From NCBI GenBank assembly GCA_963693365.1, contig CAVNZM010000004.1, forward strand, positions 11,532,001 to 11,596,000: a DNA stretch of 64,000 bases. Reading direction: 5' to 3'. This document shows positions 1 through 11,908 of this stretch, piece after piece. Position 1 is the stretch's first letter, and each line of letters opens with the position of its first letter. The translations under genes were made by a program, and so were the position numbers. Origin of the DNA: Amoebidium appalachense. Taxonomy: Eukaryota; Ichthyosporea. Under the pieces are notes generated by a model. That model worked only from the letters and a program-made list of their open reading frames with translations, did not search any database and was not told the origin of the DNA.

Positions 1-325
1 GCAAAGGCATCCTCCCAATGTATCTACCAAGGCAGCATCGAGCCTACACGTGTCCCCCTAGTCTTGTACCCCCTATACGGGGGGACTCTAAGTGTCGACG
101 GCTCGACTTGCACCGATCCCCATTTTGTGGCGGTTGCGCGGGGTTGTAAAGCGGTAACGGCAATTATCAACCCCTCATATGGCCCCCTACCACCCGGGAA
201 TCGGGCCGAAAGAAATTTGAGGGTGAGTGAAATATATCCCCGGTATAAAATCACTGAAATAAACGATCGAAAACAAAGTAGGCAGAAGTTGTGATCGAGC
301 GCAATCACTATCATTGTATTAGACA

Positions 326-359
<34 letters not shown>

Positions 360-995
360 ATCCCTCCCCCACCAGTTCTCCAACCCCAACCCATGTCCCC
401 GTCAAACGACTTAACACCAGCTATCACGTAGACATGCATACATACACAGCCACGCACACGTCCACAAACAAGGTCTATTCTCATTCAGCCCCTGACACTC
501 ACTCCCCCGACACATGCACAAACCATCCTACCTCATTCACCACTCCACACACACACACACACACGCACACACACACACACACACACATACATACACACAC
601 ACACACATACACACACACAGATCTGCATGAATATGCTGTCTCGAAACGGTGTCAAGATGGTTGGATATGTGCACACGAAAGAAGCGTCCCAGGTTGGAGG
701 TGGCATCTGGGCCTATTCGGGATTCAGGTATGACCTTTCTTTCGTGCCCCATACCGTCTACCCCTCTCTTTCTCACTCTTTTTTTCACCCACTTACTTCT
801 AACCCTCTTCAATCCGCCGTCCCCCCCCCCCCCCCCCCCCCCCCCCCCACAAAACCCAACCTCCAACCTCCAACCCCCAGTCCCCACCTCCTAACCCGTT
901 CTCCACGCTAACTCTCTCGCTAACAAACTGGTTTACTCTTGTGCACCAACGTACGGGTGTGGAAATACATATACTTCTGTGTGCTACGGAGCGCG

Positions 996-1035
<40 letters not shown>

Positions 1036-1999
1036 CGTGTGTGTGTGTGTTGTTAGGGGAGGGGGGGAGGGGGGGAGGGGAGGCATTTCTTAGATGAAAT
1101 TTCCTTGCATCTTAACTGTCTCCCCTGTTGCATTGCTTCCTCTCTTTCCAACCTTTGAATATATATCACTGTCACCCCACATTACTCAACGACCCGCATG
1201 ATTGCCACTTACTATATGACATGTAGTCTTCAGGTTACCAGCACATTGTTGGCATCCCCATTTCATGTGCTTTCTTCCATCTTCTTCACACACCTATTTC
1301 TCCATGCTCCCCGCCCATCCACCCCCCCCCCCACCCCCCCCCCCCCCCCCACCACACACACACACACACTCCCCTCCCCTTCCCCCTGGCCCCCTTATTC
1401 ACCTATCATCCTCCCTCCACTCACAGGGATATCAGTGATGTTAAACGAGAAGTCAAAATCTGGGCCCAATATCGAGATATCCCAAATTTCCGTGGGATTT
1501 TTGTCGATGAAGTTTCCAGCAACTACCAGACACTTACGTGGGACTGGGGGGCAGACCACAATGCCTACTATCGCCAGGTGAGTCGTGATATGTCCTTTTT
1601 GGGGGTGTAAATTTTGTTACATCTGGTTTTCATTTATAACCCCCCGCCTTCTTCTGCTCCCCCATTAAACCCACCCTCCCCAGCCCCTGCATAATAACGC
1701 TGGCATGTGCGCGCAGCAAACATTACGACAGATACAACCAGTACGCAGATCTTGCAAACTCCTTCCCTTCTTCACGGCATCTCAACATTACGCAGATCTT
1801 GCAAACTCAATCCCTTCTTCACGGCATCTCAACTCAACCAAACTTAACACTTATCCCTGGCATTTTCTTTCCCTTGGCATGCCGACAAATGGGTTGCATA
1901 TCGACAAATGGGATGCACACACGCACACGCACACACATACACACATAATAGCCATATGGACAATTGAGCGCGCACACACACACACGCACGCACACACGC

Positions 2000-2045
<46 letters not shown>

Positions 2046-2981
2046 CACAACAACAGGTTATCAGCCATGCCCGCACCTACTTCCCCCTTGGCAGCGGCAA
2101 TGTCATCTTAAACCCGGGCACGGTACCCCATGTAGATCTTGTACGAAGTGACCCCCGGGCAGATGTGTCTGTGCCCTTTGAGAATAATGCAAACAGCTGG
2201 CGTCCCACATCCGGTACGCCCCCCTCCTTCTTTCCCCTGTTTCCCCCCCTCTCCCCCTGCCCCGCCCCATCCCCGCCCTCTCCTTCCACACCCCCTCCCC
2301 TCCCCCCTCCCCCCCCCCCAATCATCCCTCCCTGGCGTTTGGTGCAAGGCTCGGCTCCGTTTCCCCTATGGCCCCAGCAGAAAGCCACACTCATGCACAC
2401 ACAATCCTCACCCAGGGGTGGTATGCGAGGCTTCTACTATTTGAGATGTGCGGTGGGTTGCTAGGATGATAATGCAGCCGGAAATAAACAGGAGTTCAGG
2501 ATAGTCATATGTGTGAATGAGGGAGGGGGGTCCAACAACTCACCACCAATTTTCACCAATAGGTGACTGCAAGTCCACCACGTGGGCTGACGGCAACTGG
2601 CGGTGGGGTTCCTTCCCGCCTGGCCCATGGTGCCCGGTATGGATTTAGACCCCCCCCTCCCCCTCTCCCCCCCCCCCTCCCCCCCCGGCCCCCCCAAGCA
2701 CAATCGCCCTCCTTTTCAACCAGGGGTGGATGCCTCGAAACCATTTTGTTTTTTGGAGACAAGGCACGAAGGCCTTCGAACTTGGCGGTGGTGTCCTTTC
2801 TTTGCTTTTGATAATGTATAATTTACGTTGGAAAAGGAGGCCGGGGGGGAGGGGGGAGGGTGGGGGGGGGGGGGGGGGAGGGGGGAGGGGGGGAGGCCGG
2901 CTTTGGGGGGAAGCTTAAGGGGGAGAGGGGGGAGGGGGGCGGGGCGGGGCGGGGGGGGGGGGGGGGGAAGGGGCAGTTTTT

Positions 2982-3012
<31 letters not shown>

Positions 3013-3370
3013 AGGGGGGAGGGGGGAGGAGGAAATTCAGAAATTTTCCACGGTTTTGACCGTGTGCTTGGTGGGGTTAGATGGTGCCCGGTGGTGACGG
3101 CATCGAGGACTACAAGTGGCAGATCGACTACAACCGCCATTTTGGCGCTGCAATCGTCCACGGGTAAGATATCCCCCCTTCCCCGCCCCCCACCCCCATT
3201 CTCCCTCCCCCCATTTCCTTACTCTTACATTCAGATCGTCGACTGAATTTGCACTAGGTTGTGGGGTCACGTGTAGGCTCGGGGGATGCCACCAGATACA
3301 TCAAATCCTCCCCTCACCATCTCCACCCCTCTTTCTGCAAATCCCTCCTGCTCTGCCGCTCCCCCCCCCC

Positions 3371-3401
<31 letters not shown>

Positions 3402-3610
3402 ACATCCCCACAACAGAAGAAGGGAGAGAAAAGGCAGAAAAAGAAATCGCGAAAGAAAGACATGAAAGACGAACAAGAATTAAGAGATTGCTAGCTATCA
3501 TGGCTATCTCATGTTGTTCTGTTTGTTGCTTTTCTGGCTTTGTTCATTTCCATTGCAGAGGACTGACCAAACACACACATCATTACATTTGTATGCACGC
3601 GGATCACACA

Positions 3611-3654
<44 letters not shown>

Positions 3655-3664
3655 CGCGTGCACG

Positions 3665-3719
<55 letters not shown>

Positions 3720-3925
3720 GCACACACACACACACACACACGCACGCACACACACACACACACAGTGCCCCAGGGCTTGATTGGGCTATGAACGAGGCGC
3801 GGGTAGCCAAAGCCAACAAATTCCGGTTTTTCTTTGCCACCAATCGCAAGATTTCCCAAAATCCGTGGGCAACAACCCCCAGTTATTGGGACGACTACCT
3901 TCGATTCTTGAATCGTGTGCGATGA
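1..3925 (+). CDS. spherulin-4-like protein, 5'-partial, 7 exons
   Basis: Inferred exons: 1-222 (open at the left edge), 621-727, 1427-1577, 2057-2213, 2563-2636, 3081-3163 and 3766-3925. All junctions are GT..AG and all phases agree, giving about 317 residues to a TGA at 3923-3925. Motifs follow the order of the spherulation-specific family 4, a TIM-barrel glycosidase-like family: an early VLYPLY strand, [21 protein letters not shown], then [10 protein letters not shown], which holds the likely acidic active-site residues. After these come [10 protein letters not shown], a Trp-rich stretch ([12 protein letters not shown]) and a late [10 protein letters not shown]. Family members are known from slime moulds, fungi and bacteria, often secreted; the N-terminus lies outside the window, so a signal peptide cannot be judged. 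Substrate is unknown. Three acceptors (621, 2057, 3766) are the ends of (CA)n tracts. The family call is from memory of its motifs; exon borders are inferred. Confidence 0.82.
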
Positions 3926-4349
3926 TTGGCTTGTGCCACTGAGGCGGAGCATGGTGAAATTGGTTTGTTTCCTTTCTTCTTTAATTTTCCGGGTTTTCTT
4001 TTTGTTCGTTCTTTCTTCCTTTCCCGTTTCTTTCTTTCTTCGTTATTTTTTTTTGGTCTTCCTTTCCCGTTTCTTTCTTTCTTCTTCTTATGTTATTAGG
4101 TTAGTTCTCTGGACGAGGTATCTTCCCTTTTTCCATTCCCCTTGTTTCTATCACCAGGGTCTTGGGGTTGCATTCGAATCGCTCGTTTCTCGGTTTTCTT
4201 TCTTGGAGGACCTTATGATGTTCATTTGATATGTGCTGGTCCTTTTGGCATGTAGTATTTTTTCTGCAAATTTTGCTTGTGCTCGTAATAATCGCACGTA
4301 TGTGATGATCATTCGACTGAATGCATATGTTCGGTAGGTCTTGTGCTGA

Positions 4350-4412
4350 CTTTGTAAGTCAATGCAAATTTGTTCCTTGCTCTGTAAGTCAATGCAAATT
4401 TGTTTCTTGCTC
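4350..4412. repeat. 31-bp direct repeat carrying ATGCAAAT twice
   Basis: Two adjacent near-identical copies of a unit of the form TGTAAGTCAATGCAAATTTG, each followed by TTCCTTGCTC or TTTCTTGCTC. Each holds the octamer ATGCAAAT. They lie in the presumed 3' UTR of the spherulin-4-like gene. Confidence 0.8.
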
Positions 4413-4585
4413 TAAGTGTATAGACCAGAGTCCTGTATATTCATGTATATATAGTATTACACATGTATGATTCCATTTCATTTCGAATTCTCATTATGGG
4501 TCAAGCGAAATTAGCTTAATCCTGGTCTTCGGGGCCGTGCTTGTGTACGTACACCTACTAACCACTGTCAATACATGAACTGATG

Positions 4586-4591
4586 AATAAA
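4586..4591 (+). promoter_or_regulatory. poly(A) signal AATAAA
   Basis: First canonical AATAAA seen downstream of the spherulin-4-like stop codon, about 660 bp after it. It is the likely 3' end signal of that transcript. Confidence 0.5.
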
Positions 4592-4694
4592 CAAATTTGA
4601 TAACAAACGAGCCAACAGTATCTGTGATGCAAGGCTCTGCACCGAAACACAGTGTCATCACACACATGGAAATATGGTCACATACTTAAATGCT

Positions 4695-5085
4695 ACCATA
4701 TTGCCAAATATGGCACTCGCAAATGTATAATACCTAAATACATATTACCTTCCTGTAGAACTGGTCTTTCTCTAGCTGATGGTATTATTGATCAATTACC
4801 ACGCTCTTACAGTGTACACGTGCTATACAGTGGAGATCTAATAAGTATAAGGCCGCGGGGCATCATTTGCATGCCCAAACAACACACACACACACCAGTT
4901 TAACCGGTCATGTATCGCCAAATGTAGTTTGATAGACCACACGTCACATTCACAACAGACACCCAGAAAGATAGCCTACCTGTAAATTACAACATCCTTA
5001 ATTTTATACTAAACACGCGTAACTACGACCTGTTTATTAGATGTATTGATTGGCTTGAGAAACACATCACTACAAAATTCTAGCG

Positions 5086-5184
<99 letters not shown>

Positions 5185-5420
5185 CCAGCTGATACCGAGT
5201 GTCCCAGGGGAGCCCCTTAAAAAAACGGGGAACCCCAACTAATTGATTTCTCTTTGTAGTCTTTATGGTGTCTCATAGAGAAAGTAAACCCTGATATATA
5301 GTCATCACCCGACATCTATGTACGTGATCATGATATACCGCTGAGGGGATATTCCGAGCAAAAACCCCCCCATACCTGAGACTGGTTTCCCTTTGCCTCG
5401 AGTAAACAGCGTAAACCCCC
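4695..5420 (+). mobile_element. 5'-truncated LINE copy (same family as 41740-46522)
   Basis: From ACCATATTGCC at 4695 this matches the last part of ORF2 and the 3' tail of the full LINE (45763-46522). It includes the (AC)n tract, the GGGGAGCCCC block, an A-run (only 7 A here) and the terminal GCGTAAACCCC. It is flanked by AAATGCT at 4688-4694 and 5421-5427, a target-site duplication that fixes both ends of the insertion. Compared with the full copy it has substitutions, an insertion near 4854 (GCCGCGGGG) and a deletion near 4940, so the ORF2 remnant is not intact. This is a dead-on-arrival insertion made by target-primed reverse transcription. Confidence 0.9.
5094..5183. repeat. (AC)n microsatellite in the LINE 3' tail
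   Basis: About 90 bp of (AC)n at the same place in the element as the (AC)n at 46170-46233 of the full-length copy, so the element carries the microsatellite with it. Confidence 0.9.
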
Positions 5421-5427
5421 AAATGCT

Positions 5428-6439
5428 ATCAGTAATACATTGCGCTTCAGCCGTGGTACAAGCTCTATTAGCCTTCAATCCAGCCCCCCCCCCCCCCCCC
5501 CTCACCCTCCCCTCCTCCACACTCGCAAACACAGGCACACTTTGACCTCCCCACACCCACTGTCCTTTCCCCCTTTCCTGGCCCATCATCGCGTGTTGGT
5601 AAGTGCATAAATTGGACAAGACCTTTGCAGGCCGCATAATCCATCCCCCTCCCCCCCCCCCCCCTCCCCCACTCGCCATCCCCCCCCATCCCCCCCCTCC
5701 CCCCACCCACCCATCCCCTTCCCCGGGCCCCAACACACAATGTGCACCAGGCCACGCATTCAAATATCATCTGATTTTGATTTTATATTCGTTCATACCT
5801 ATGGGTTTAAGGTTAGTCATTCACTCCATCGATCAATCACAGTGAGAGAGAGCCACGTGTACGACTAGTCATATCAATCATTTTATCACATTAATGTTAC
5901 ATAACCAAATTGCTGCATTTTCATCTATACCGTGACTCGTATATCACGGTCAGAAAGTTAACATCTATACCGTGACTCGTATATCACGGTCAGAAAGTTA
6001 ACATCTATACCGTGACTCGTATATCACGGTCAGAAAGTTAACATTGTACAGACTTGCAATCGTAGCCTATGTTTGGTATAAATATGCAACATCCCGTGGT
6101 TTCAATATCTGAATTCCTGCAACTTCCAATCATCATATGGCTTGTATAATAACAGGTCGTTTCCCGCAACAAGTCTGGTGTGTGTGTGTGTGCGTATACG
6201 CGGGTACATTTGTGTGTTTAGTGTTGGTGGTGTGTTGGGGACGGGATTAATATTAAAAATGGGGCAGTCAGAGAGAAGGAATGGGAGCGCGTGAGGAAGG
6301 TTAGGGCCAAAAAGAAAGGCTGAGCATAGGAAAGTATGGGTTGGGGGTTTTTTTTTTTTGGGGGGGGGGGGGGGAGGGGAGGGAGGGTGTGTGGTGGTTG
6401 GGGGGGGGGGGGGGGGGGGGAGGATTACCCTAACTTAGG
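5428..6439. other. spacer between LINE remnant and inverted spherulin exon
   Basis: Contains C-rich tracts (about 5485-5725), a three-copy 40-bp repeat (5922-6041), a T-run leading into G-runs (about 6351-6420) and no convincing exon. The downstream exons expected for the inverted spherulin-4-like copy were looked for on the minus strand and not recognised. Confidence 0.5.
5922..6041. repeat. three perfect 40-bp tandem repeats with an internal inverted repeat
   Basis: Units at 5922-5961, 5962-6001 and 6002-6041 are identical. Each contains ACCGTGA and its complement TCACGGT separated by 8 nt, so each copy can form a hairpin. Confidence 0.95.
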
Positions 6440-6799
6440 CCCCTCTCTTGCGTTGAACCGACAATAGGGGGACCAGAGGCAGTATTGATAACTGCCGTTA
6501 CGGCACGACACCCCTTAGCCACCTGCAGGAAAACATTCTCCGTACACACATCCGTGCCATTAAAAGTGATGTGTGAAATGGGGTGGTTGTGGTAGAGGGG
6601 ATACAAAATGGCGGGTAGCTTGGTTGGGGGGGATGGGTGTCTGTATATACAGTCACCGGCTGGGGGGGCTGTCTCCTTTTTGGTTGGCTGCTGGGTGTTT
6701 TTCACTGGTGCCGGTGTTGCAGTGGCTGCCCCTTCACGGGGCCGTGCCACACGGCGCACTCGGAACGACCTTCGGAAGGAAAGTTCATGTTGCGGAACC
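6440..6799 (-). pseudogene. exon of an inverted spherulin-4-like paralogue, probably broken
   Basis: Read on the minus strand, the sequence after an acceptor (TTACCCCCAG, exon start about 6799) encodes a basic/proline-rich stretch and then ILYPLYHNHP, CTENVFLQVAKGC and RAVTAVINTASGPP. This matches the first exon of the gene at 1-222 ([28 protein letters not shown]). The equivalent 3' border is unclear: a TAG follows ERGLS within two codons, and only a weak donor (GTTAGG) precedes it. No later family exons were found before the LINE fragment at 4695-5420. It could be a live gene with highly diverged or distant exons, but a partial inverted duplicate fits better. Confidence 0.6.
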
Positions 6800-9334
6800 T
6801 GGGGGTAAGGGAAACGTGAATTTCCGATGACCCAACGGATTAAGACGTAACATCATAATATTCGGCCTGATGCAGCTGACTCTTTGATCGGTAGATATAT
6901 ATTTAAGGGGAGAAAAAGGTCACGCCATGTTCTTGGGACCGTTATCACACAGACGGATGTGTGAAGAAAAGAGGCATAGAGGCTGGTGTTTGCGGAATGA
7001 TTGTCGGTTGCGATAAGGGGATGTACATATGCGTGTTTGCTGACAAGACACTTGTCCTCTCCCCCTCCCCCCGTCCCTGGAGGCTCTTTCATTTTGACTA
7101 AGGTAGTATTTTAAAACCCCTTTCCTGACTGGAGCTGGATAGAGTGATGCCCCCCTCCCCCCCCCCCCCCCCTCCCCCCCCCCCAAAAAAAGAAAAAAAC
7201 ACTTCTCTCCCATTTCTCCCCCTCCCCCCCCCTCCGCCCCCACCACCACCACACACACACACAAAGCCCTAGCCTCCCTACCCCGGGGGATGTCTCGTGG
7301 ACAGAGATGTATCCTGCAACCTCTGCCAAAGCCTTTTTTGTGTTCAACTCCTAATTCAGGATCTGAAATGGCCAACAGACCGGCAAGGCAACTAGATGAG
7401 CACTAGCAATAAGTACGTGCCCCCCCCCCCCCCCCCCCCCCCCCCCTCCCCCCACACACACCCACCCTACACCCGGCCCTGTTTGCTTTTTTTGGGTTGG
7501 CCCTTTCAAAAGAACAAAATAATAGCCACTTGACAAGGAGCTGAGCGTGTTGCGTCACACCCAATCAGTCTGACACATCCAAGAATCACACAATTACACA
7601 AAAGAAAAACAACTTGGGACGCACAAAAAAAATACAAACACGAACTGTGGAAAAAAGAACCTTGCCATGACGAAGAAGTCCTTGAAGTCTTTTTGAAGCA
7701 AAGAGTAATGTGTAAATTCGGGGAAGTGGTGGTGAAGGGTAGTCATACACACATGCACCGGCACACTGTTGCGTATAATTGCAACCTGGGGTTTCAGTGT
7801 AGACATGCCCTCAGGCCTGGACTGACTGTTAACGCTGCGTGGTGTTGTTGAATGTCAGTGCGTGTTCACAAGTTGGAGTTTCCCTTTTGTTTTCCCCCTT
7901 TTATTCAAAATGTCATTTTCCACAGTTTTGCCTCCTTCTTTTCAAATTGGGTGCCTCATGCCTTCCTTTCAACGCGAGGCTCGAAAAACACGACCAAATC
8001 CCAGTGCTTTGGGCATCGGCTTTCAATTTGTGCTTCAAATTTGCCAGCAATGAATATGGTGGTTTGGAAATCGAAGTAACAGGTGGCAAAGTTGTATTTA
8101 TTCCACAATTTAAAATTGCATTACGAGAGCACTGGGGTGCTTAACTGATAACATCATCAACTTGTTGTTACTAAACATACGACTAGAAAGCACACACTCG
8201 AAACACGACGTGGGTATAAGAGAATCCAAAAAGGTGGGGCTGTACCTTGTTGGCTGTCAAAGGCCATGGCGCTAGCTGTGGCTGCCAGCGCAGCTATACA
8301 CACTGCCGTACTGGACATTTTCCTAGTTACCTGTCACTATGGTTCCCACCGTATGCCTCCTGCTGTCTCTATGTGCAGTTGTAGTTTCCTTTCTGTAAAG
8401 AAGCGCTAATTATACGCGCCCTAATAGGATGTCGTATAGGTGCAGGAAACAAAGAATATAAGAAATGAGTCAATACATATGGAATTTGTCTGTTTCAACC
8501 CAGACAGCCGACAGCATAGATTGTTGTGGTGCTGTGTGTCAAGCAGCCCTCATGCAGTGACTGTCGTATATAGGAATCTGTGCAGACTGTGCGAACGCTT
8601 ATCGCGCGCCATCAGCAGGTATTGGGCATTAGGATTGGTTGTTCCAAGTTATTACAGATTTGATTGGTAGCTGGAACTTGATATTTTAAAGGAGCGGCGC
8701 CCGGCAGCGGGTGGAGTCTCGTTACAACCACGGCGACCTGACATGCAAGCACGCTGATCGATGATGCTGTGTCGTTCTTTCTCCCCGGCGTGGAGCGAGC
8801 GCTTGGCTGCTGCAATCAGTACTACCCGCGGGGCCCCTCTCCACATCAATCACTCATTTCCACTTTTTTCCATACCCCCACACAGCGATCTTCCTTCTCA
8901 AACTTCTGATTCCCCTAGCTCGCCTGCACCACACACCGACTCCGAATTTCACCGATTTCAAGTAAAGTTGTAGGAAATAAAAAGACGCGCAAAGTTGATA
9001 TATGTAGGCGGTCCGGGGTGTCCGACGTCTTCTCCAACGTCAAAATCAGGTAAAACCAGCCAAAACCTCTTCCGGCTGGGGCCAGCCTGACTGCCGACTG
9101 ACTGACGGCGGGAGTCGATCGCATATGTGTTTTTGCCTGTTTTGACCTCAAGAAACGCGCCGAACACCCTATGTTGCTTATATAAACAAAGTGTGTCGCT
9201 ATGTTTTCTATACTTCTAATTAAGGCGCCAAAGCCTGTTTCCTATTCATAGTTTAGGCTTTATGAGTAAAAACGGATTTGGACTATGACCGGCATAGGAT
9301 GGTTAGGCCCCACTTTTGAGCCGTCAAATTGGCG

Positions 9335-9423
<89 letters not shown>

Positions 9424-9640
9424 TGTGTGTGCACCACAGCGTGTGTGTGTACATAGTTTTGCAATCGTTTTAGAGTTCCGGCCACAGGGAACACAATTTG
9501 TCAAACAAACACACTGTATGTTCCTAACGGGTCATGAACACAGCCGGATGTTATATATAAAGCCTTCACACCGGTACCATGGTCGGGTAGTGAATTTGAG
9601 GCAATGAGTAGGCTGTGTTGGAAGCCCCCCCCCCCCCCCC
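6800..9640. other. intergenic, no recognised gene
   Basis: Holds scattered poly-C/C-A tracts (7140-7260, 7416-7460), a (GT)n tract (about 9336-9425) and moderately complex sequence between 7500 and 9250 with several ATTGG/CCAAT motifs (for example near 8633 and 8662). Short open frames exist (such as 7839-8144) but have no recognisable domain or matching splice partners. Confidence 0.4.
9336..9425. repeat. (GT)n microsatellite
   Basis: About 90 bp of nearly pure (GT)n, followed by CTGTGTGTGCACC. Confidence 0.95.
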
Positions 9641-11520
9641 TGTTGGAAGTAGAGTCCGCTGTGACTAGGGTCGTCGTGGCGCGCTTGGGCGCTGACCCGT
9701 TTTTTTACTGCTTTCAGTGTGTTAACTCCATGACTGAACTCCATGACTGAACTCCATGACTGAACTCCATGACTGAACTCCATGACTGAACTCCATGACT
9801 GAACTCCATGACTGAACTCCATGACTGAACTCCATGACTAAACTCCATGACTGAACTCCATGACTTAACTCCATGTCTGCACCTGGCAGAGCCGTGGCTT
9901 ATATACCCGTGGGGCAGCAGTCTGGAATGTAATCCGGATGCCAGGCGCTAATCGGATTGGTTACTTTCATTTAGAGATCTCTGGGACCAGTGAACCAATC
10001 GTTTGCAGTCAAAACACAATTGGCAACATTCCTCAACTATGCAGATGTGCATGTGGTGATCGAGTGTCAGCGTGTGTCTGTGTACACGGAACCAATTGTA
10101 AAGCTAACATACACATATAGTGGAGTGAGCGTAAGTCTGCACTCCAACACCCCTACCCAATTGGAGAAGTGTACACACCACTAGAGAAGAGAGAGTGAGT
10201 GTGGCTACTTGCAGGGTAGACCGGGGTGTGCATTCCACTGTGGTGCTTGCCCCGCCAATGAAGTGGAATACTTGACGTTGATGTCGCAGGCTGCTGCGGA
10301 TGGAGTTTGTGGAAGCGAAAGTCTCTACTTCACGGAAATACGCTCGCGGGTGTAGGGTACAGCCTAGAAGTCGGGTTCTGGCTCCTCCGTTCAAGGCGTC
10401 GTAGGGGACGTGAAGTTAGAGGCCGCGGTGTCGTGTCTGGGCCCATAACCCTGTTGGAAGTAGAGTCCGCTGTGACTAGGGTCGTCGTGGCGCGCTTGGG
10501 CGCTGACCCGTTTTTTACTGCTTTCAGTGTGTTAACTCCATGACTGAACTCCATGACTGAACTCCATGACTGAACTCCATGACTGAACTCCATGTCTGAA
10601 CTCCATTTCTGCACCTGGCAGAGCCGTGGTTTATATACCCGTGGGGCAGCAGTCTGGAATGTAATCCGGATGCCAGGCGCTAATCGGATTGGTTACTTTC
10701 ATTTAGAGATCTCTGGGACCAGTGAACCAATCGTTTGCAGTCAAAACACAATTGGCAACATTCCTCAACTATGCAGATGTGCATGTGGTGATCGAGTGTC
10801 AGCGTGTGTCTGTGTACACGGAACCAATTGTAAAGCTAACATACACATATTGTGGAGTGAGCGTAAGTCTGCACTCCAACACCCCTACCCAATTGGAGAA
10901 GTGTACACACCACTAGAGAAGAGAGAGTGAGTGTGGCTGCTTGCAGGGTAGACCGGGGTGTGCATTCCACTGTGGTGCGTGCCCCGCCAATGAAGTGGAA
11001 TACTTGACGTTGATGTCGCAGGCTGCTGCGGATGGAGTTTGTGGAAGCGAAAGTCTCTAATGAAGTTAGAGGCCGCGGTGTCGTGTCTGGGCCCATAACC
11101 CTGTTGGAAGTAGAGTCCGCTGTGACTAGGGTCGTCGTGGCGCGCTTGGGCGCTGACCCGTTTTTTACTGCTTTCAGTGTGTTAACTCCATGACTGAACT
11201 CCATGACTGAACTCCATGACTGAACTCCATGTCTGAACTCCATGTCTACACCTGGCAGAGACGTGGTTTATATACCCGTGGGGCAGCAGTCTGGAATGTA
11301 ATCCGGATGCCAGGCGCTAATCGGATTGGTTACTTTCATTTAGAGATCTCTGGGACCAGTGAACCAATCGTTTGCAGTCAAAACACAATTGGCAACATTC
11401 CTCAACTATGCAGATGTGCATGTGGTGATCGAGTGTCAGCGTGTGTCTGTGTACACGGAACCAATTGTAAAGCTAACATACACATATAGTGGAGTGAGCG
11501 TAAGTCTGCACTCCAACACC
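9641..11520. repeat. three-copy 650-810 bp direct repeat with promoter-like elements
   Basis: Units start with TGTTGGAAGTAGAGTCCGCT at 9641, 10452 and 11102. Unit 1 is 811 bp and unit 2 is 650 bp; unit 3 breaks off in a C-run near 11520. Each holds, in order, a conserved GTCGTCGTGGCGCGCTTGGG block, a 13-bp minisatellite (12, 6 and 5 copies), a TTATATA box, and a GATTGGTT/AACCAATC inverted pair around the palindrome AGAGATCTCT. A long conserved stretch ends units 1 and 2. The units differ mainly in minisatellite copy number and in an extra block of about 80 bp in unit 1 (about 10330-10415). No gene product is recognised. Confidence 0.93.
9724..9879. repeat. 13-bp minisatellite, 12 copies (unit 1)
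   Basis: Unit AACTCCATGACTG starting every 13 bp from 9724 to 9867. Sister arrays have 6 copies (10534-10611) and 5 copies (11184-11248). On the minus strand each unit contains ATG, and because 13 is not a multiple of 3 the ATGs occur in all three frames. One frame reads as a 13-residue repeat (MEFSHGVQSWSSV). Confidence 0.95.
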
Positions 11521-11633
11521 CCCCCCCCCTCCCTTCCTCCCCTGGCCCTTTGTAATGTAGTTATCAGCAACACGTGCACGTGCATGTACACAGACACAAA
11601 CACACACACATACACACACACGTAACGCCGTGC

Positions 11634-11718
<85 letters not shown>

Positions 11719-11870
11719 ACACACACACGCGCGCGCACACACACGTGGCACCGGGTCACTGTGTTGAACACACACTGTGACATACACACACGCGCGCACG
11801 TGCGCACAAACACACATGCACACCGTGCCACACACACGTACACACACACAGTGGTGCCACACACCGTGAC

Positions 11871-11908
<38 letters not shown>

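Larger units (their letters stand above)
3926..4620 (+). other. 3' UTR and downstream of the spherulin-4-like gene
   Basis: Begins after the TGA at 3925. It is T/C-rich at first, with a block of the form CTTCCTTTCCCGTTTCTTTC occurring twice (about 4014-4040 and 4060-4086). Next comes a 31-bp direct repeat at 4350-4412, and then an AATAAA. No other coding potential was seen. Confidence 0.6.

Noticed and set aside
434-733. Long open frames of Thr-His, Val-Cys, Ser-Leu, Pro or Gly repeats here and throughout the window
   Set aside because: They are translations of (CA)n, (GT)n, (CT)n and homopolymer tracts, open on both strands in several frames, with no domain or splice context.
1741-1830. Extra spherulin-like exon in intron 3 ([11 protein letters not shown])
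   Set aside because: It is half of a short tandem duplication of intron sequence, and the exons at 1427-1577 and 2057-2213 already join in phase with continuous family motifs.
5922-6041. CRISPR-like array
   Set aside because: The three 40-bp units are directly adjacent with no unique spacers, in an intron-rich eukaryotic genome.
7839-8144. 101-codon open frame ending FIPQFKIALREHWGA
   Set aside because: No recognised domain, no partner exons and no promoter or poly(A) signal pattern; length is within chance for this region.
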